Shown piece by piece: positions 1 to 8,064 of a DNA stretch of 12,899 bases. Within the stretch, counting starts at the first letter, position 1. Every line of letters begins with the position of its first letter. The position numbers and the translations under genes were made by a program. The DNA is from Byssothecium circinans (Eukaryota; Ascomycota; Dothideomycetes; Pleosporales; Massarinaceae): contig ML976987.1 in assembly GCA_010015675.1 (NCBI GenBank), forward strand, positions 4,184 through 17,082. Reading direction: 5' to 3'. The notes below the pieces were generated by a model that saw only the letters and a program-made list of their open reading frames with translations, did no database searches and was not told where the DNA came from.

Positions 1-1727
1 AATTTATACCAAATTTTAATATGTTATAGAGAAAAGCCTAAACTATAACATAGAAATATCTTAGCTTATTATATAAGCTATTAAGCTTACTATTTTACAA
101 CTATGATTTTAAAGTACACTATCGCCTAGGATTACTAAACGGAGCAGCGGATGCTTTTAGCTAAAGATCTAACCTTTAGGAGATGAACTAACCTATCATA
201 TATAACGCGATACTATGAAAAGATAGTAATAGTAGTCTAGGATACAATTAACCTTAATTAACTAAGATAGCTAGGATTAATTACTAGGAACCTAAGGTAC
301 ACGACTTCGTAGACTACAGTTGATTAACCCTAAAATAAAGGGCTAAATACGACTTAGTTAAGCACCTTAGGATAGGACTACCTTAGGATAAGAAATAATA
401 GATTATACTATACGAAGCTTATGTACTAACCTTAATATAGAAGCTACATGAGTCTAAGGAATATGGACACCTAGGGATTAATAAAATAGTTTAATAAATT
501 TTAAATAAGTACTTAATACCTAATGTATGAAAAGTAGTTTAAAAAGTAATAAGCGACTATTTAGCATGTTCTAAGAATAAGCCTAAGAGATATAAGCCCT
601 ATAGATTACTCTAATTACTAGAATCACCTACACGCCTATAGATTAGTGTTACAATAGACTTTATTATAAAGCTTCTAAAATTATTAGAACCTAGATTAGC
701 ACGGCTATGCGACTTAATACTAGTAATTGTTAACTAATTAACTAAAGCATTAATATTCGTACTAATAGAAGAAATAGTTATAGCTAAAGAAATAGCTTAT
801 GAGGTAACTAAGGCACTTATTAGTTAACATGGTATACTAGAATAGTTCATTACTAATTATAAGATACTATTTACCTCTAAATACTAAAGCACGTTCCTTA
901 TAAAGCTAAGAGTTAATAAGAAGCTTTTAACTAGCTTCTACTCGTAGATAGATAGTTAGACAGAATGAATAAACTAGATACTAGAGTAGTATCTAAAGAT
1001 GTACGCTAATAAGCTATAAGATAACTAGATTAAACTCTTACTAATAGCGTAGTTAGCTTATAATAGCATGAGATCTTTAATAATAGGATACTTACTATAC
1101 TACGCGAATTATAGATATAAGCTAATTACTCATTAAAATCCTAAGGATGTTAAGAGTCTTTTAGCTAGAGCTAATAATAAGGCATAACTACTTTATAAAC
1201 TACACGACGAATTAAGCTAATAAATTGCTTAAAGGAACCTCTCGATAGCTAGATTAGTAAATAAGAAAAGGCTTAAAGGACTAACCTTTAAAGAAGGGGA
1301 TAAAGTTTTCCTATCACGAAAAAATTTAAAAACTAAATGGCTATGCGATAAACTAGATAACCTCTAGATAAGACTATTTTAGATCTTAAAAGTTAAGGGA
1401 CTAGTAACGTTTAGACTAAAACTTCTAAAAAACATACGCATATACTTTATTTTTTATAAATTACTCCTTGAACTAGCACCCCTAGACGCTAAAATCAAAA
1501 CGTAAATTAAACTTAAAGATAAAGATTATAAGGTTAAGAAGATTAAGAACCTATAGAAATTTAAGCGTTAGTAGAAATACTTAGTTAAGTAAAAAAACTA
1601 GCTAGATAGTTAGAATACCTAGGAACTAATATAGAATCTTACGGGCTATAAGGATTTAGTAAAAGACTATTATTAATAGCATCTAAAGGCAATAGTTCTA
1701 AGTTCGCTAGGAAAGTAGAAAAGTTAA
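1..1727 (+). pseudogene. Ty3/Gypsy chromovirus pol remnant (RNase H end, integrase, chromodomain)
   Basis: This is the 3' part of a chromovirus polyprotein, cut off by the window edge. One frame (codons starting at positions divisible by 3) reads through without an indel but carries dozens of TAA/TAG and a few TGA codons, the pattern RIP leaves. The end of RNase H is visible near 100-170 (YDFKVHY, then ADAFS). The integrase zinc region keeps both histidines (447, 468) and the last cysteine (567); the other cysteine codon at 558 now reads Tyr. The integrase core has its first Asp at 657, its second changed to Asn at 855, and Glu at 963, so the D35E spacing is exact. A GDKVFLSRKNLK segment near 1290-1330 is the conserved region after the core. 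A chromodomain lies at about 1518-1673. Reverse transcriptase, protease and gag lie outside the window. It cannot encode an active protein. The family call is secure; the exact element name is not known. Confidence 0.93.
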
Positions 1728-1770
1728 AAGATAAAGAAGGATTAAAAAAGAAAGAAGAATTAGCCTATAA

Positions 1771-2232
1771 TTAGCCTAGGTTAGTCAATGGTTTAGTTAG
1801 TGGCGGTAAAAAAACTTTAGTAGTAGCTATACCTATCCTTTTTAAAGTCTTTATAGAAATACTTATCTTCTTCTTTAAAGACTTAAGCTCCTTAATTATA
1901 ACCTTTTTATAGTTACATAGTTTCCTCTTTTCCGTAGTAGTAAAATCTAACTACTCTTCTAAATTAAGCTTATAGCGCTTAATCTTGTAAAGCTTTTAAT
2001 AAAGCTATTAACGCTTCTAAGCTACCGCAGTAAACTCTTCCTCTTAAGGAAATAGGCTATACTATACGCTAGCTATAATGTAGTTAGCGTAACTCCCCTT
2101 TAATAATAATAGGTACTTAGAACCCCTTACTAGGTAGCAATAATAAGGTTTCGTTACGATGTAATCTATAGCGCGGATATAGGTAAGATAGGCTTAGTAA
2201 TAATTAGTTAACTTTACAGGTTCCTTAGGCAT
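1771..2232 (-). pseudogene. Antisense frame between pol and the 3' LTR of the chromovirus
   Basis: Read on the minus strand from an ATG at 2232 (protein start MPKEPVKL), a single frame of 153 codons runs to a TAA at 1771-1773 without an indel. It is interrupted by about eight TAA/TAG codons, each explainable as CAA or CAG changed by RIP. The predicted product is Lys/Glu-rich. Its C-terminal half (for example EKRKLCNYKKVIIKELKSL) looks coiled-coil-like and is followed by a Pro-rich tail (FLPPLTKPL). The frame fills most of the space between the pol stop and the polypurine tract and opposes pol. I recognise no domain. It could be an accessory gene of the retroelement or a captured host fragment. 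The coding call rests on frame continuity and the stop pattern. Confidence 0.6.
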
Positions 2233-2369
2233 AGTTAGGTAGGAGATTATAAAATATCTATAGAGGATATAATCTTATAGTAAATAGAGGAGACGCGCGC
2301 TTTATATATTAGCTATACCTAGATACGGCATAGCAGCTAGATCTTTTAGGATATTAAGATGATATTCCT

Positions 2370-2380
2370 AAAGAGGGGGA
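2370..2380 (+). other. Polypurine tract of the chromovirus
   Basis: The all-purine run AAAGAGGGGGA lies three bases before the LTR start TGTTA at 2384. This is the usual place for the plus-strand primer of reverse transcription in LTR retrotransposons. The assignment is positional. Confidence 0.7.
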
Positions 2381-2383
2381 TAA

Positions 2384-3006
2384 TGTTATAAATAGAAAGA
2401 ATATAAGGTATTTAGGACTAGATAGTGCAGCGTAAGAGGTGTTAAGCCTAGAAGAGGGTAACATAATAATGCGTAAGGTAGAATTAGGTTAGTAGTCATG
2501 TAATAGTAGGATACTTAGTAGGATTAGTAGTCTTAGTACTAAGTTACCTAAGTAAGGAATATTTAGCATGATTAGTAGGATCGCCGCTAAGCATACTAAG
2601 TATAATAGCTCAAAGAAATAGGATAAAGACTAGATGGATTTCCTTTATCTTTCTAATTCTAATTCTTCGTAGTTAACTCTCTACAGTTTATCTCTTACCT
2701 AGATTAATACTTAGTTATTCTATAATTTATTATAGAATTAGTTGCTTTACACATTTAACTCTTGAACTACTAAAGCCTACTACCTAACGTATACACCTTA
2801 TACTAACTAACCTACCCTAACATAGATCAGGATCTAGCAAGTATACCCCTTAGTAATATTAGTTATTCTATAGTTTATTATAGAATTAGTTGCTTCACAC
2901 GTTTGACTCTTGAACTACTAAAGCCTACTACCTAACATATACACCTTACACTAACTAACCTACCTTAACATGGATTAGGATCCGGCAAGTATACCCCTCA
3001 GTAACA
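2384..3006 (+). repeat. 3' long terminal repeat of the chromovirus (623 bp)
   Basis: The repeat starts TGTTA just after the polypurine tract and ends TAACA at 3006, so it has perfect 5-bp inverted ends of the TG...CA type. It belongs to the pol remnant upstream; the 5' LTR lies outside the window, so the two LTRs cannot be compared. It is AT-rich and RIP-mutated. The last 296 bp are two tandem copies of a 148-bp unit. The next five bases, GAGGG (3007-3011), could be the target duplication, but the other copy is not visible. A related repeat at 12729-12733 reads GAAGG at the same place and continues without an LTR, as an empty site would. Confidence 0.82.
2711..3006 (+). repeat. 148-bp tandem duplication inside the LTR
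   Basis: Two head-to-tail copies (2711-2858 and 2859-3006) have the same length and differ only at scattered sites, nearly all C/T or G/A. Both begin TTAGTTATTCTATA. Both end in a TAATA/TAACA version of the LTR terminus, so either copy boundary could once have served as the LTR end. Confidence 0.88.
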
Positions 3007-3009
3007 GAG

Positions 3010-3177
3010 GGTAGAGATTCTTAAAATTAGAAAACTATAATTAAATATTTTATCTAGCTAGATATTCTTACTATTTTTCTTTTAATAACCTTTGTATATA
3101 TATATAGTAGTAATATAAATAGTTAGCTACTAGAAACTAGCTTATATAAGCTTTATTATAAGGTAGTATTTAAATTT
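3010..3177 (+). repeat. 168-bp direct repeat, left copy
   Basis: This segment matches 12732-12899 over its whole 168 bp in the same orientation with no apparent gap. Shared stretches include AAAACTATAATTAAATATTT and ATATATATATAGTAGTAAT. It starts immediately beside the LTR end, so the chromovirus appears to have inserted into a copy of this repeat. The repeat may continue past the right window edge. No coding content is recognised; it is AT-rich. Confidence 0.85.
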
Positions 3178-3582
3178 CTTAAAAACCTATACTTCCTAAG
3201 CTAGATCTTTTAGTTCTAGAGGTAATTACTTACTTTAAACTTATATATAGCTTTATTTAGTATATACTATCCTCCTCCTAAAAAAGAAGTAAAGATATCT
3301 AATATATATAACTTTATTTAAAAGGTTTTCTAATTTATCTTACCCTCTACCTTATACTTACTATTATAGCGTTAAACCTAGGCTACATGCTATAATAACT
3401 TAATAGCTGCTAACTAATATACTAATAAGTAAGTTATAAAAGTTATATAGCTTATTAGTAATGTTTAGCTATTAATCTATAGGTAAAGGTAGATTTTACC
3501 TAAGATTTCTTCTCTTACTAATAACTACTATATTACGTAAGCTGTAATTATATAAATTGAATACCTACTAGATTATATATAT
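3178..3582. other. AT-rich RIP-mutated DNA, no gene recognised
   Basis: No coding frame, RNA gene or complete element is recognised in this stretch. On the minus strand a short segment near 3370-3400 resembles 12684-12712, which suggests an old repeat continuing from the transposon end at 3717. The base composition and TA-richness match the neighbouring RIP-mutated transposons. Confidence 0.6.
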
Positions 3583-3717
3583 ATCTATCCAGGTTTAAAA
3601 TTTTAAAAGAAAATATTAAGGTTTAGCTTTGTTATTAAGGTTTAGCTTTGTTATTAAGATAATACTGTTTGATTTTCCTTGCCAAGAAATTTTGGCGCGC
3701 TCGGTGGTGGAATACGT
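3583..3717 (-). mobile_element. End of a pogo-type TIR element, inserted at a TA
   Basis: Read on the minus strand from 3717, this starts ACGTATTCCACCACCG, a variant of the terminal repeat seen at 12369 and related to the ends at 10219 and 12147. It continues with a TTTCTTGGCAA block and then AT-rich sequence that matches 12189-12265 in inverted orientation. The terminal ~45 bp are far less mutated than the rest. A TA follows directly at 3718-3719. The far end of the element is not found, so it is a fragment. Confidence 0.7.
3614..3656 (+). repeat. 19-bp tandem repeat, about 2.3 units
   Basis: The unit TATTAAGGTTTAGCTTTGT occurs at 3614-3632 and 3633-3651 and begins a third time. The homologous inverted segment near 12205-12240 has a single unit, so this is a local expansion within the transposon end. 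Confidence 0.8.
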
Positions 3718-4272
3718 TATATATAAATTTAGCTTAGAGTTAAAGCTAGTATATAATTCTATTACTTAATTACTATATATAGCTTATAGTAGGCTTTTAT
3801 AGCTTATTAAAAGCGCTAAGTTAATACTATATAGTAGTGCGCTAATAAAGGCGCGTATTTAAATGCTTAAAGATTAACTTATAGTACTAACTAAATAAAA
3901 AATATATAAGTATAAGTATTTTTAAAAGGGTAGTACTATAGAGTATAGTTCTATAGTAAACTAGAATAGTTCTAAACTATTAGAAATAGTTTAGTACTAT
4001 AAAAAGGTAATAGTAGAAAGTAAGTATAAAGTATAATAACTAAGTATTTAGTACTATACTAACTATAAAAAGGCTAGGTATAATATAAAAATATATTAAG
4101 TAGATAAAAAAAGTTCTTTTAAGTTAAATACTAGTACTTAGTATATTTTTTTAAGTAGTAATATAGATAATAATAATAATAAAGTTACGTAAGTTAGTAT
4201 TACTAAGGAATTTTAGGCTATTTAATAGTATAGGCTATTTAATAGTATAGGCTATTTAATAGTACTTTATAT
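3718..4272 (+). mobile_element. 3' fragment of a pogo/Fot1-type transposon (copy 1)
   Basis: From about 3724 to the TIR end at 4272 this matches 11571-12103 of the full copy, in the same orientation, and is even more heavily RIP-mutated. It encodes the broken C-terminal part of the transposase, beginning at the Lys-Phe-Ser-Leu segment. The left edge is an insertion point: the full copy reads TACACGCAAATTT here, while this copy reads TATATATAAATTT just after another element's end. The 3' end shows TTTATAT followed by TATA, the RIP-altered form of TTTACGT plus TATA. The 5' half of the element is not in the window. Confidence 0.85.
4214..4264 (+). repeat. Three 17-bp units in the 3' terminal repeat of pogo copy 1
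   Basis: The unit TAGGCTATTTAATAGTA is repeated exactly three times. It is the RIP-altered reverse complement of the CACCACCGAACCGCCCA unit found four times at 10227-10294. Confidence 0.88.
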
Positions 4273-4384
4273 TATACTTTTAAGTTGCTAGCTTACTTAT
4301 AAAGTATATTAGAATGATTTAATTGCTTTTATATCTAGATTTATTAACTAAACTTAAAGAAGGCGTTTATATTTTCTAGGGAGA
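4273..4384. other. AT-rich spacer to the left edge of the GC-balanced island
   Basis: This short AT-rich stretch has no recognised gene. Base composition changes abruptly at about 4380-4385, which I take as the left RIP boundary of the island. Confidence 0.6.
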
Positions 4385-4723
4385 CTTATAGGTTGCTTAG
4401 CATGATCTCTCCAATGAGAGCGCTGCTGCGACCAGGCGGCTGATGAACTTCACATATTCTGTCTCATTCACCTCCTTCCACCTCCCAACGTTCAGCCTTA
4501 TGAACCCTTCAACGTGGGTGTCGTCCACCAGAATCTGAACGATTATCCCTCTCTTTCAACTGGATCTAACGGTACTATTAAACCATTCGATACGACCTCG
4601 GATGATGAATTCTCGCTCCACCCTTTCACCCCACGGCGCATCGAATCCGTTTGGCCAAGGGCACCCACTCACACCTCATCCTATCCCATCTCAAACCTAT
4701 TTCCTTAGCTGCATCTGCAACAC
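4385..4723 (+). other. GC-balanced island DNA left of the Harbinger element, possible exon or gene remnant
   Basis: This 339-bp stretch has normal composition and no RIP signature. A plus-strand frame is open from about 4415 to a TAG at 4709, giving a Pro/Ser/Thr-rich peptide (for example NVGVVHQNLNDYPSL and FSLHPFTPRRIESVW) without its own ATG. A TTCAG at 4491-4495 could act as a 3' splice site. I recognise no family. It joins directly to 8065 if the Harbinger element and one AAT are removed, so it may be upstream sequence of the membrane-protein gene or the end of another gene truncated on the left. Confidence 0.35.
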
Positions 4724-4726
4724 AAT

Positions 4727-4753
4727 AGGGGGGTTTCCACACTCGATATGAAA
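4727..4753 (+). repeat. Harbinger left terminal inverted repeat (27 bp)
   Basis: It begins AGGGGGGTTTCCACACTCG and is an exact reverse complement of 8038-8064. After the 27 bp the left end continues GGCTGA. The right end reaches the same GGCTGA only after an extra copy of a GTCGATATGAA-like block. Confidence 0.95.
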
Positions 4754-4827
4754 GGCTGAAATGAAGAGTTGTTCCGTTGTTTTCCAGGGCTGACGTCAAG
4801 TCTAACTTCAGATGGTTAGCAAAGGCT

Positions 4828-4913
4828 CATATCACGCTAGAAGCTAGGCGTCTCCACACCTGTATTGATGGTTTTTCCCATCAACTCTCTCCTCTTTTGT
4901 ACTGCGTGATATG
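4828..4913. repeat. Subterminal inverted repeat near the left Harbinger end
   Basis: CATATCACGC at 4828-4837 and GCGTGATATG at 4904-4913 are exact reverse complements. They share the ATATGA/TCATAT core with the terminal repeats, so they could be accessory transposase- or companion-protein-binding sites. That role is inferred. Confidence 0.6.
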
Positions 4914-4968
4914 AAATTTGCATCCGTAAGGGAGAAACAACAGACACTACAGTGCAAAGCTTGTCCAA

Positions 4969-6222
4969 ATGCCTTTCGACCCCGTACACTCGGCTGCTGA
5001 GGAGGGGCCATCTCAGCCGACACGAGAGCCTCAAAGTGAGCGACTTTGGAGCCTTTGTCCATGGCCTGAAGCGCTCGGCGCTTCTCCGGTCAACCCTTGG
5101 TCGCGGCCCGTACAGCCAAATCCGTATACACAGCTTGCCACCCAAGGTATCTTCAGGTCATCTCATATGCCTGAGGGTATGCAAAGCGATGCTGGCACCG
5201 AGCTCAGCTGGTCAGCCTCACCTACTCCAGGGCCTTCGAGACCACCTCGGGCCACCGCGTCGAGCGTTGCAGAGGACCAAGAGACCCTACGTCAGCTAGA
5301 GCTGGAGCATGAGGCTGTCAACGCTACCGATTCTGGTGAGAGGTCGGACGAGCCGTACAGCTTGGTTGGTGAAGAGGGTGACAACTAGTCAACGCGTAAG
5401 GGCCACATATCGAGGAGGGAGCGTAGGGCGGTAATACTGCTAGCAGCAGAGCTCTGTGGGCACTTGTTAGTGCCCAATGGAAAGCTCAGGTTCGTGAGAG
5501 AGGTGATAACTCAGCGGAGAAACGCCTGTTTAGAGAATAGAGAGGAGCCCTTTGAGCACAAGGAGAATACGCTGAAGGCGCTTTTCTTGCGGGAGATGAA
5601 CCGCCGTAGGCAGGAGCTAGATGAGGACGATACGTCTGGGTGGGAAATAAGGCATGGCTCGTACTATACCGCACTCGATACGCTACTAGAGAAGTGGGAG
5701 TTGGCCAGCAACAGCAAAAGTAAGGACGCCAAACGCGAAGCCGTGATAAAGGAGAGGCGTAGGATTGACTTACAGAACCATAAGCGCAATAAGCTACGTG
5801 CAGCTCCATTGGAAATCGAGGCGGAGGACGCTGCCAGCGAGTGTGAGCCACATACAAAGAAGCCTCGAGGCTCAGGGCGAGATCAGAACGACCATGTAAA
5901 GCTCCGTAGGCATGGCGCTTTGAACTACGCTCTCGCCGATCGTATGATAGAGCACTCTCGTGAGCAGCAGCGTGAGTTTCTTGGTGTATTTCGTGAGCTG
6001 TTTGGTAGGGAGCAAGAAGCGGGTGGTTCTGCAGCACCGTTAGTTGAGGTTGAACGGAGAATTGGTGCTCTAGAGGAGCGGCTTAAGGAGCAGAAGCAGG
6101 AGCAGGATAAGAAGCTAGAGACGATTATAGGGCTACTACAGCAGAGAGTTGGTAGCGAAAGTAGTAGCAAAGAGGGTGGAGGTGGCAAAGAGAGTAGTAG
6201 TGGTGGAGAGAGTATTGTATAG
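4969..6222 (+). pseudogene. Harbinger companion protein, unrecognised, one in-frame stop
   Basis: The frame starts at an ATG in a good context (CAAATGCC) and runs 417 codons, broken only by a TAG at 5386-5388 (codon 140). The same frame continues on both sides, and CAG to TAG is a CpA to TpA change. Residues 1-139 are Pro/Ser/Glu-rich and probably disordered. Residues ~145-290 are basic and globular-looking, with a Trp-Glu-Ile-Arg block and Lys/Arg clusters (KERRRIDLQNHKRNK, KKPRG) that could be nuclear signals or DNA contacts. Residues ~355-390 (ERRIGALEERLKEQKQEQDK) predict a coiled coil, followed by a Gly/Ser-rich tail. Harbinger elements often encode a Myb/SANT-type helper that binds DNA and brings the transposase to the nucleus. 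Position and charge fit that job, but I see no Myb signature. Without the stop it would be 417 residues. Confidence 0.75.
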
Positions 6223-6652
6223 TATAGAGGTGCTTTACGTCGCTCGCTTGGTGGGGGGTGTATTTCTCATACTGGCTGCAGAATGCGTAACTAGTCAAAC
6301 TGAGTTCTCCCCATGTCAATTTCTCCGTTATTTAGCGTCGTTGAGTAGATAGTAGAAATATTTGAAGTTTTGATGTTCCTTGCTTAGCTACCTAAAATAG
6401 TACTAGCGCCTGGTTTTGACCAATAAAACTACTAGGATTACAACGCTAGTGGCCACCAGTAGCCGTTGAAGTAAGAGTAAGAGTATAGAGGTGAGACAGT
6501 AAAGGCCTTATACTATGACAAAATCGACATCTACTTGCTCATCACGAACGGTTAAGTAGCGTATATTCTGTCACGCTTTCTTAAAAAGCTGTACACTACA
6601 GTACTGAACCGTTCAGTACGGTCTAGTACGGTTCAGTACTATTCACCCTCTC
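6223..6652. other. Intergenic region between the convergent Harbinger genes
   Basis: This 430-bp stretch separates the 3' ends of the two genes and has no convincing frame. It holds a possible polyadenylation signal for the plus-strand gene (AATAAA at 6422-6427) and a strong inverted repeat at 6600-6640, which lies 12 bp past the transposase stop codon. Confidence 0.6.
6600..6640. terminator. Inverted repeat with 13-bp arms at the 3' end of the transposase gene
   Basis: AGTACTGAACCGT (6600-6612) and ACGGTTCAGTACT (6628-6640) are exact reverse complements around a 15-base loop. The loop contains another TCAGTACGG half-site, so the motif is present in three partial copies. Its place just after the transposase stop suggests a 3'-end or RNA-processing role, or a protein-binding site within the element. 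Typing it as a terminator is inference. Confidence 0.5.
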
Positions 6653-7871
6653 CTACCACTCGTAGCTAACACCAAAGCCAGCACCTACTACTGCTCCCTC
6701 CAAAGGCCTTGCGCCCTCAGTATATACGTACTCCTCAAGCTCCGGCGGTAACAAATCGAACATCTCAGAGAGCTGATTGCCGCGTCTCATACACGTACGG
6801 CAATTGAAGAGAAAGGCGAAGACGGGCAAGTAACACGCAACTGGGCAAAGCCCAACACAAAGGCCCTGCTTATACGACAGGTATTTAAAGTTATTCTTCA
6901 CTCCTCCTATGCCCCACTCCACCATAATCCTCTTCGTCGAATACCACTGATTTATCCGCTTCCGGCTTGGGGTAATCGTCCTGCCATGAGGGCGTTTATA
7001 CGCGCCTAATACGCCGTACTATGAGCCAAAAGCCGCGCCTCCATATACGTATATACGCTTATCCTCTGGCAGGTACGATAGCAGCTCCTTGAGAGTTCGC
7101 CCTACACCTAAAGACACACACAAAGCAGCGTCACCACCTGCTGCTGGCTCCCCAGGGTAGGCCGCACCTATGAGGCCATTGGGTAGGCAAATAGCTAGGT
7201 GGTTGAGCGCATGCTGCTTCTTGTGGCCACTGTAATACGGCTGCTGATTCTCTTTACTTAGGGCGACAAATTGTGACCTGAGTCCCATTAATGAAGCCGA
7301 ATATAAGCTCATCCTCATTGCTGTCAAAGCTATGGCCTATAGCATGTGCGTACGTCTCCAGTTTGCCCTCACACATGAGCTGGTGGTCAAAGCTAATCCG
7401 AGAGCTCCAGGTGTCCCATATATAATCGAGTACACCGTTGTAAACTCGCGACAACCACGGCCTGCTTTTACCAAAGTAGGTAATCAGGAAACCGAGCGGA
7501 ACCGGGTGAGCAGCTCTCCATAGAAATACAGCTAACGCGTGCTCAGGGCTTTCCACGGTAGCATGGGTACCTCGGCCGTCGATCGCGAATTTCGTGGGCA
7601 GCTCGAATACGCTGGCTAGCCTCTTGACCTCAGCCTTCGTAAAACGGGTGTAGAATTCGAAAAAGTTGTCGTTAAAACCGCCATCCTCTTCCTCCGCCCA
7701 TATATCGATAAACCGCCGTATAGGCCCGAGTCGTCGATACGGTCGATATGCCCACTGAGGCTCTCTTGATTGGTCGAAAACAATAAGGGCTTGCGCAAGG
7801 GAGTTTTGCTGTGTTGACTGGTATAACCAAGCTATCAACACCATGATAGCCCGTCGCTGCTGCGCATCCAT
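6653..7871 (-). pseudogene. PIF/Harbinger transposase (DDE superfamily), frameshifted and stop-interrupted
   Basis: Read on the minus strand from ATG at 7871 (AAAATGG context), this makes about 405 codons, a normal length for the family. The N-terminal part has a helix-turn-helix-like region (FLWRAAHPVPLGFLITYFGK). The catalytic part shows GFINGTQVTICRP, QPYYSGHKKQHALNH, YVYGGAAFGS, MVEWGIGGV and FNCRTCMR, all recognisable Harbinger blocks. There are four lesions. One extra base near 7256 shifts the frame after CRPK. A TAG lies at 7019-7021. The first catalytic Asp is Asn (7287-7289). The second is Gly (7037-7039). The Glu at 6917-6919 remains. The Asp-to-Asn change and the TAG are CpA to TpA changes; the frameshift and Asp-to-Gly are not. 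The gene is dead at present. Confidence 0.93.
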
Positions 7872-7945
7872 TTTTCACGCTGGCTGTCCTCGTTTTGGTG
7901 GGAGAGTCACCAAAATCACCCCGCGGCAGTGTGTTACGTAAGTGC

Positions 7946-7969
7946 TTCATATCGACATGGTGGAAACCT
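7946..7969 (-). repeat. TIR-like motif inside the right Harbinger end
   Basis: Read on the minus strand this is AGGTTTCCACCATGTCGATA followed by TGAA, close to the terminal repeat core GTTTCCACACTCGATATGAA but about 95 bp further in. It lies in the transposase leader. It could be an extra binding site or the trace of an older terminus. Confidence 0.65.
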
Positions 7970-8037
7970 CACTGATATCAGCTTTGTTCGCCACCACCCG
8001 TACGTCAGCCGAGCAATCGTCAGCCTTCATATCGACT

Positions 8038-8064
8038 TTTCATATCGAGTGTGGAAACCCCCCT
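8038..8064 (-). repeat. Harbinger right terminal inverted repeat (27 bp)
   Basis: This is the exact reverse complement of 4727-4753. Directly inside it, at 8025-8037, a second TTCATATCGA copy occurs that the left end lacks. Confidence 0.95.

Noticed and set aside
1..3006. AT-rich block as mitochondrial DNA or a centromere
   Set aside because: Chromovirus motifs can be read in one frame with RIP-type stops, which explains the composition without either idea.
4911..5000. ATG frame with a CKACPNAF stretch resembling half of a C2H2 zinc finger
   Set aside because: It ends after about 29 codons with no second Cys/His pair, and overlaps the better-supported companion gene start in another frame.
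5336..5388. Possible 53-bp intron (GTGAGA...CTAG) that would remove the in-frame TAG of the companion gene
   Set aside because: 53 bp is not a multiple of three, so splicing would leave the frame; a CAG to TAG change explains the stop more simply.
5486..6037. Minus-strand open frame of 183 codons
   Set aside because: It lies fully antisense to the companion gene, is a by-product of its biased codons, and shows no domain.
7243..7256. Intron as an explanation of the transposase frame break
   Set aside because: The only GT...AG pair that fits the frame change here spans about 14 bases, far too short for a fungal intron; a one-base insertion fits exactly.
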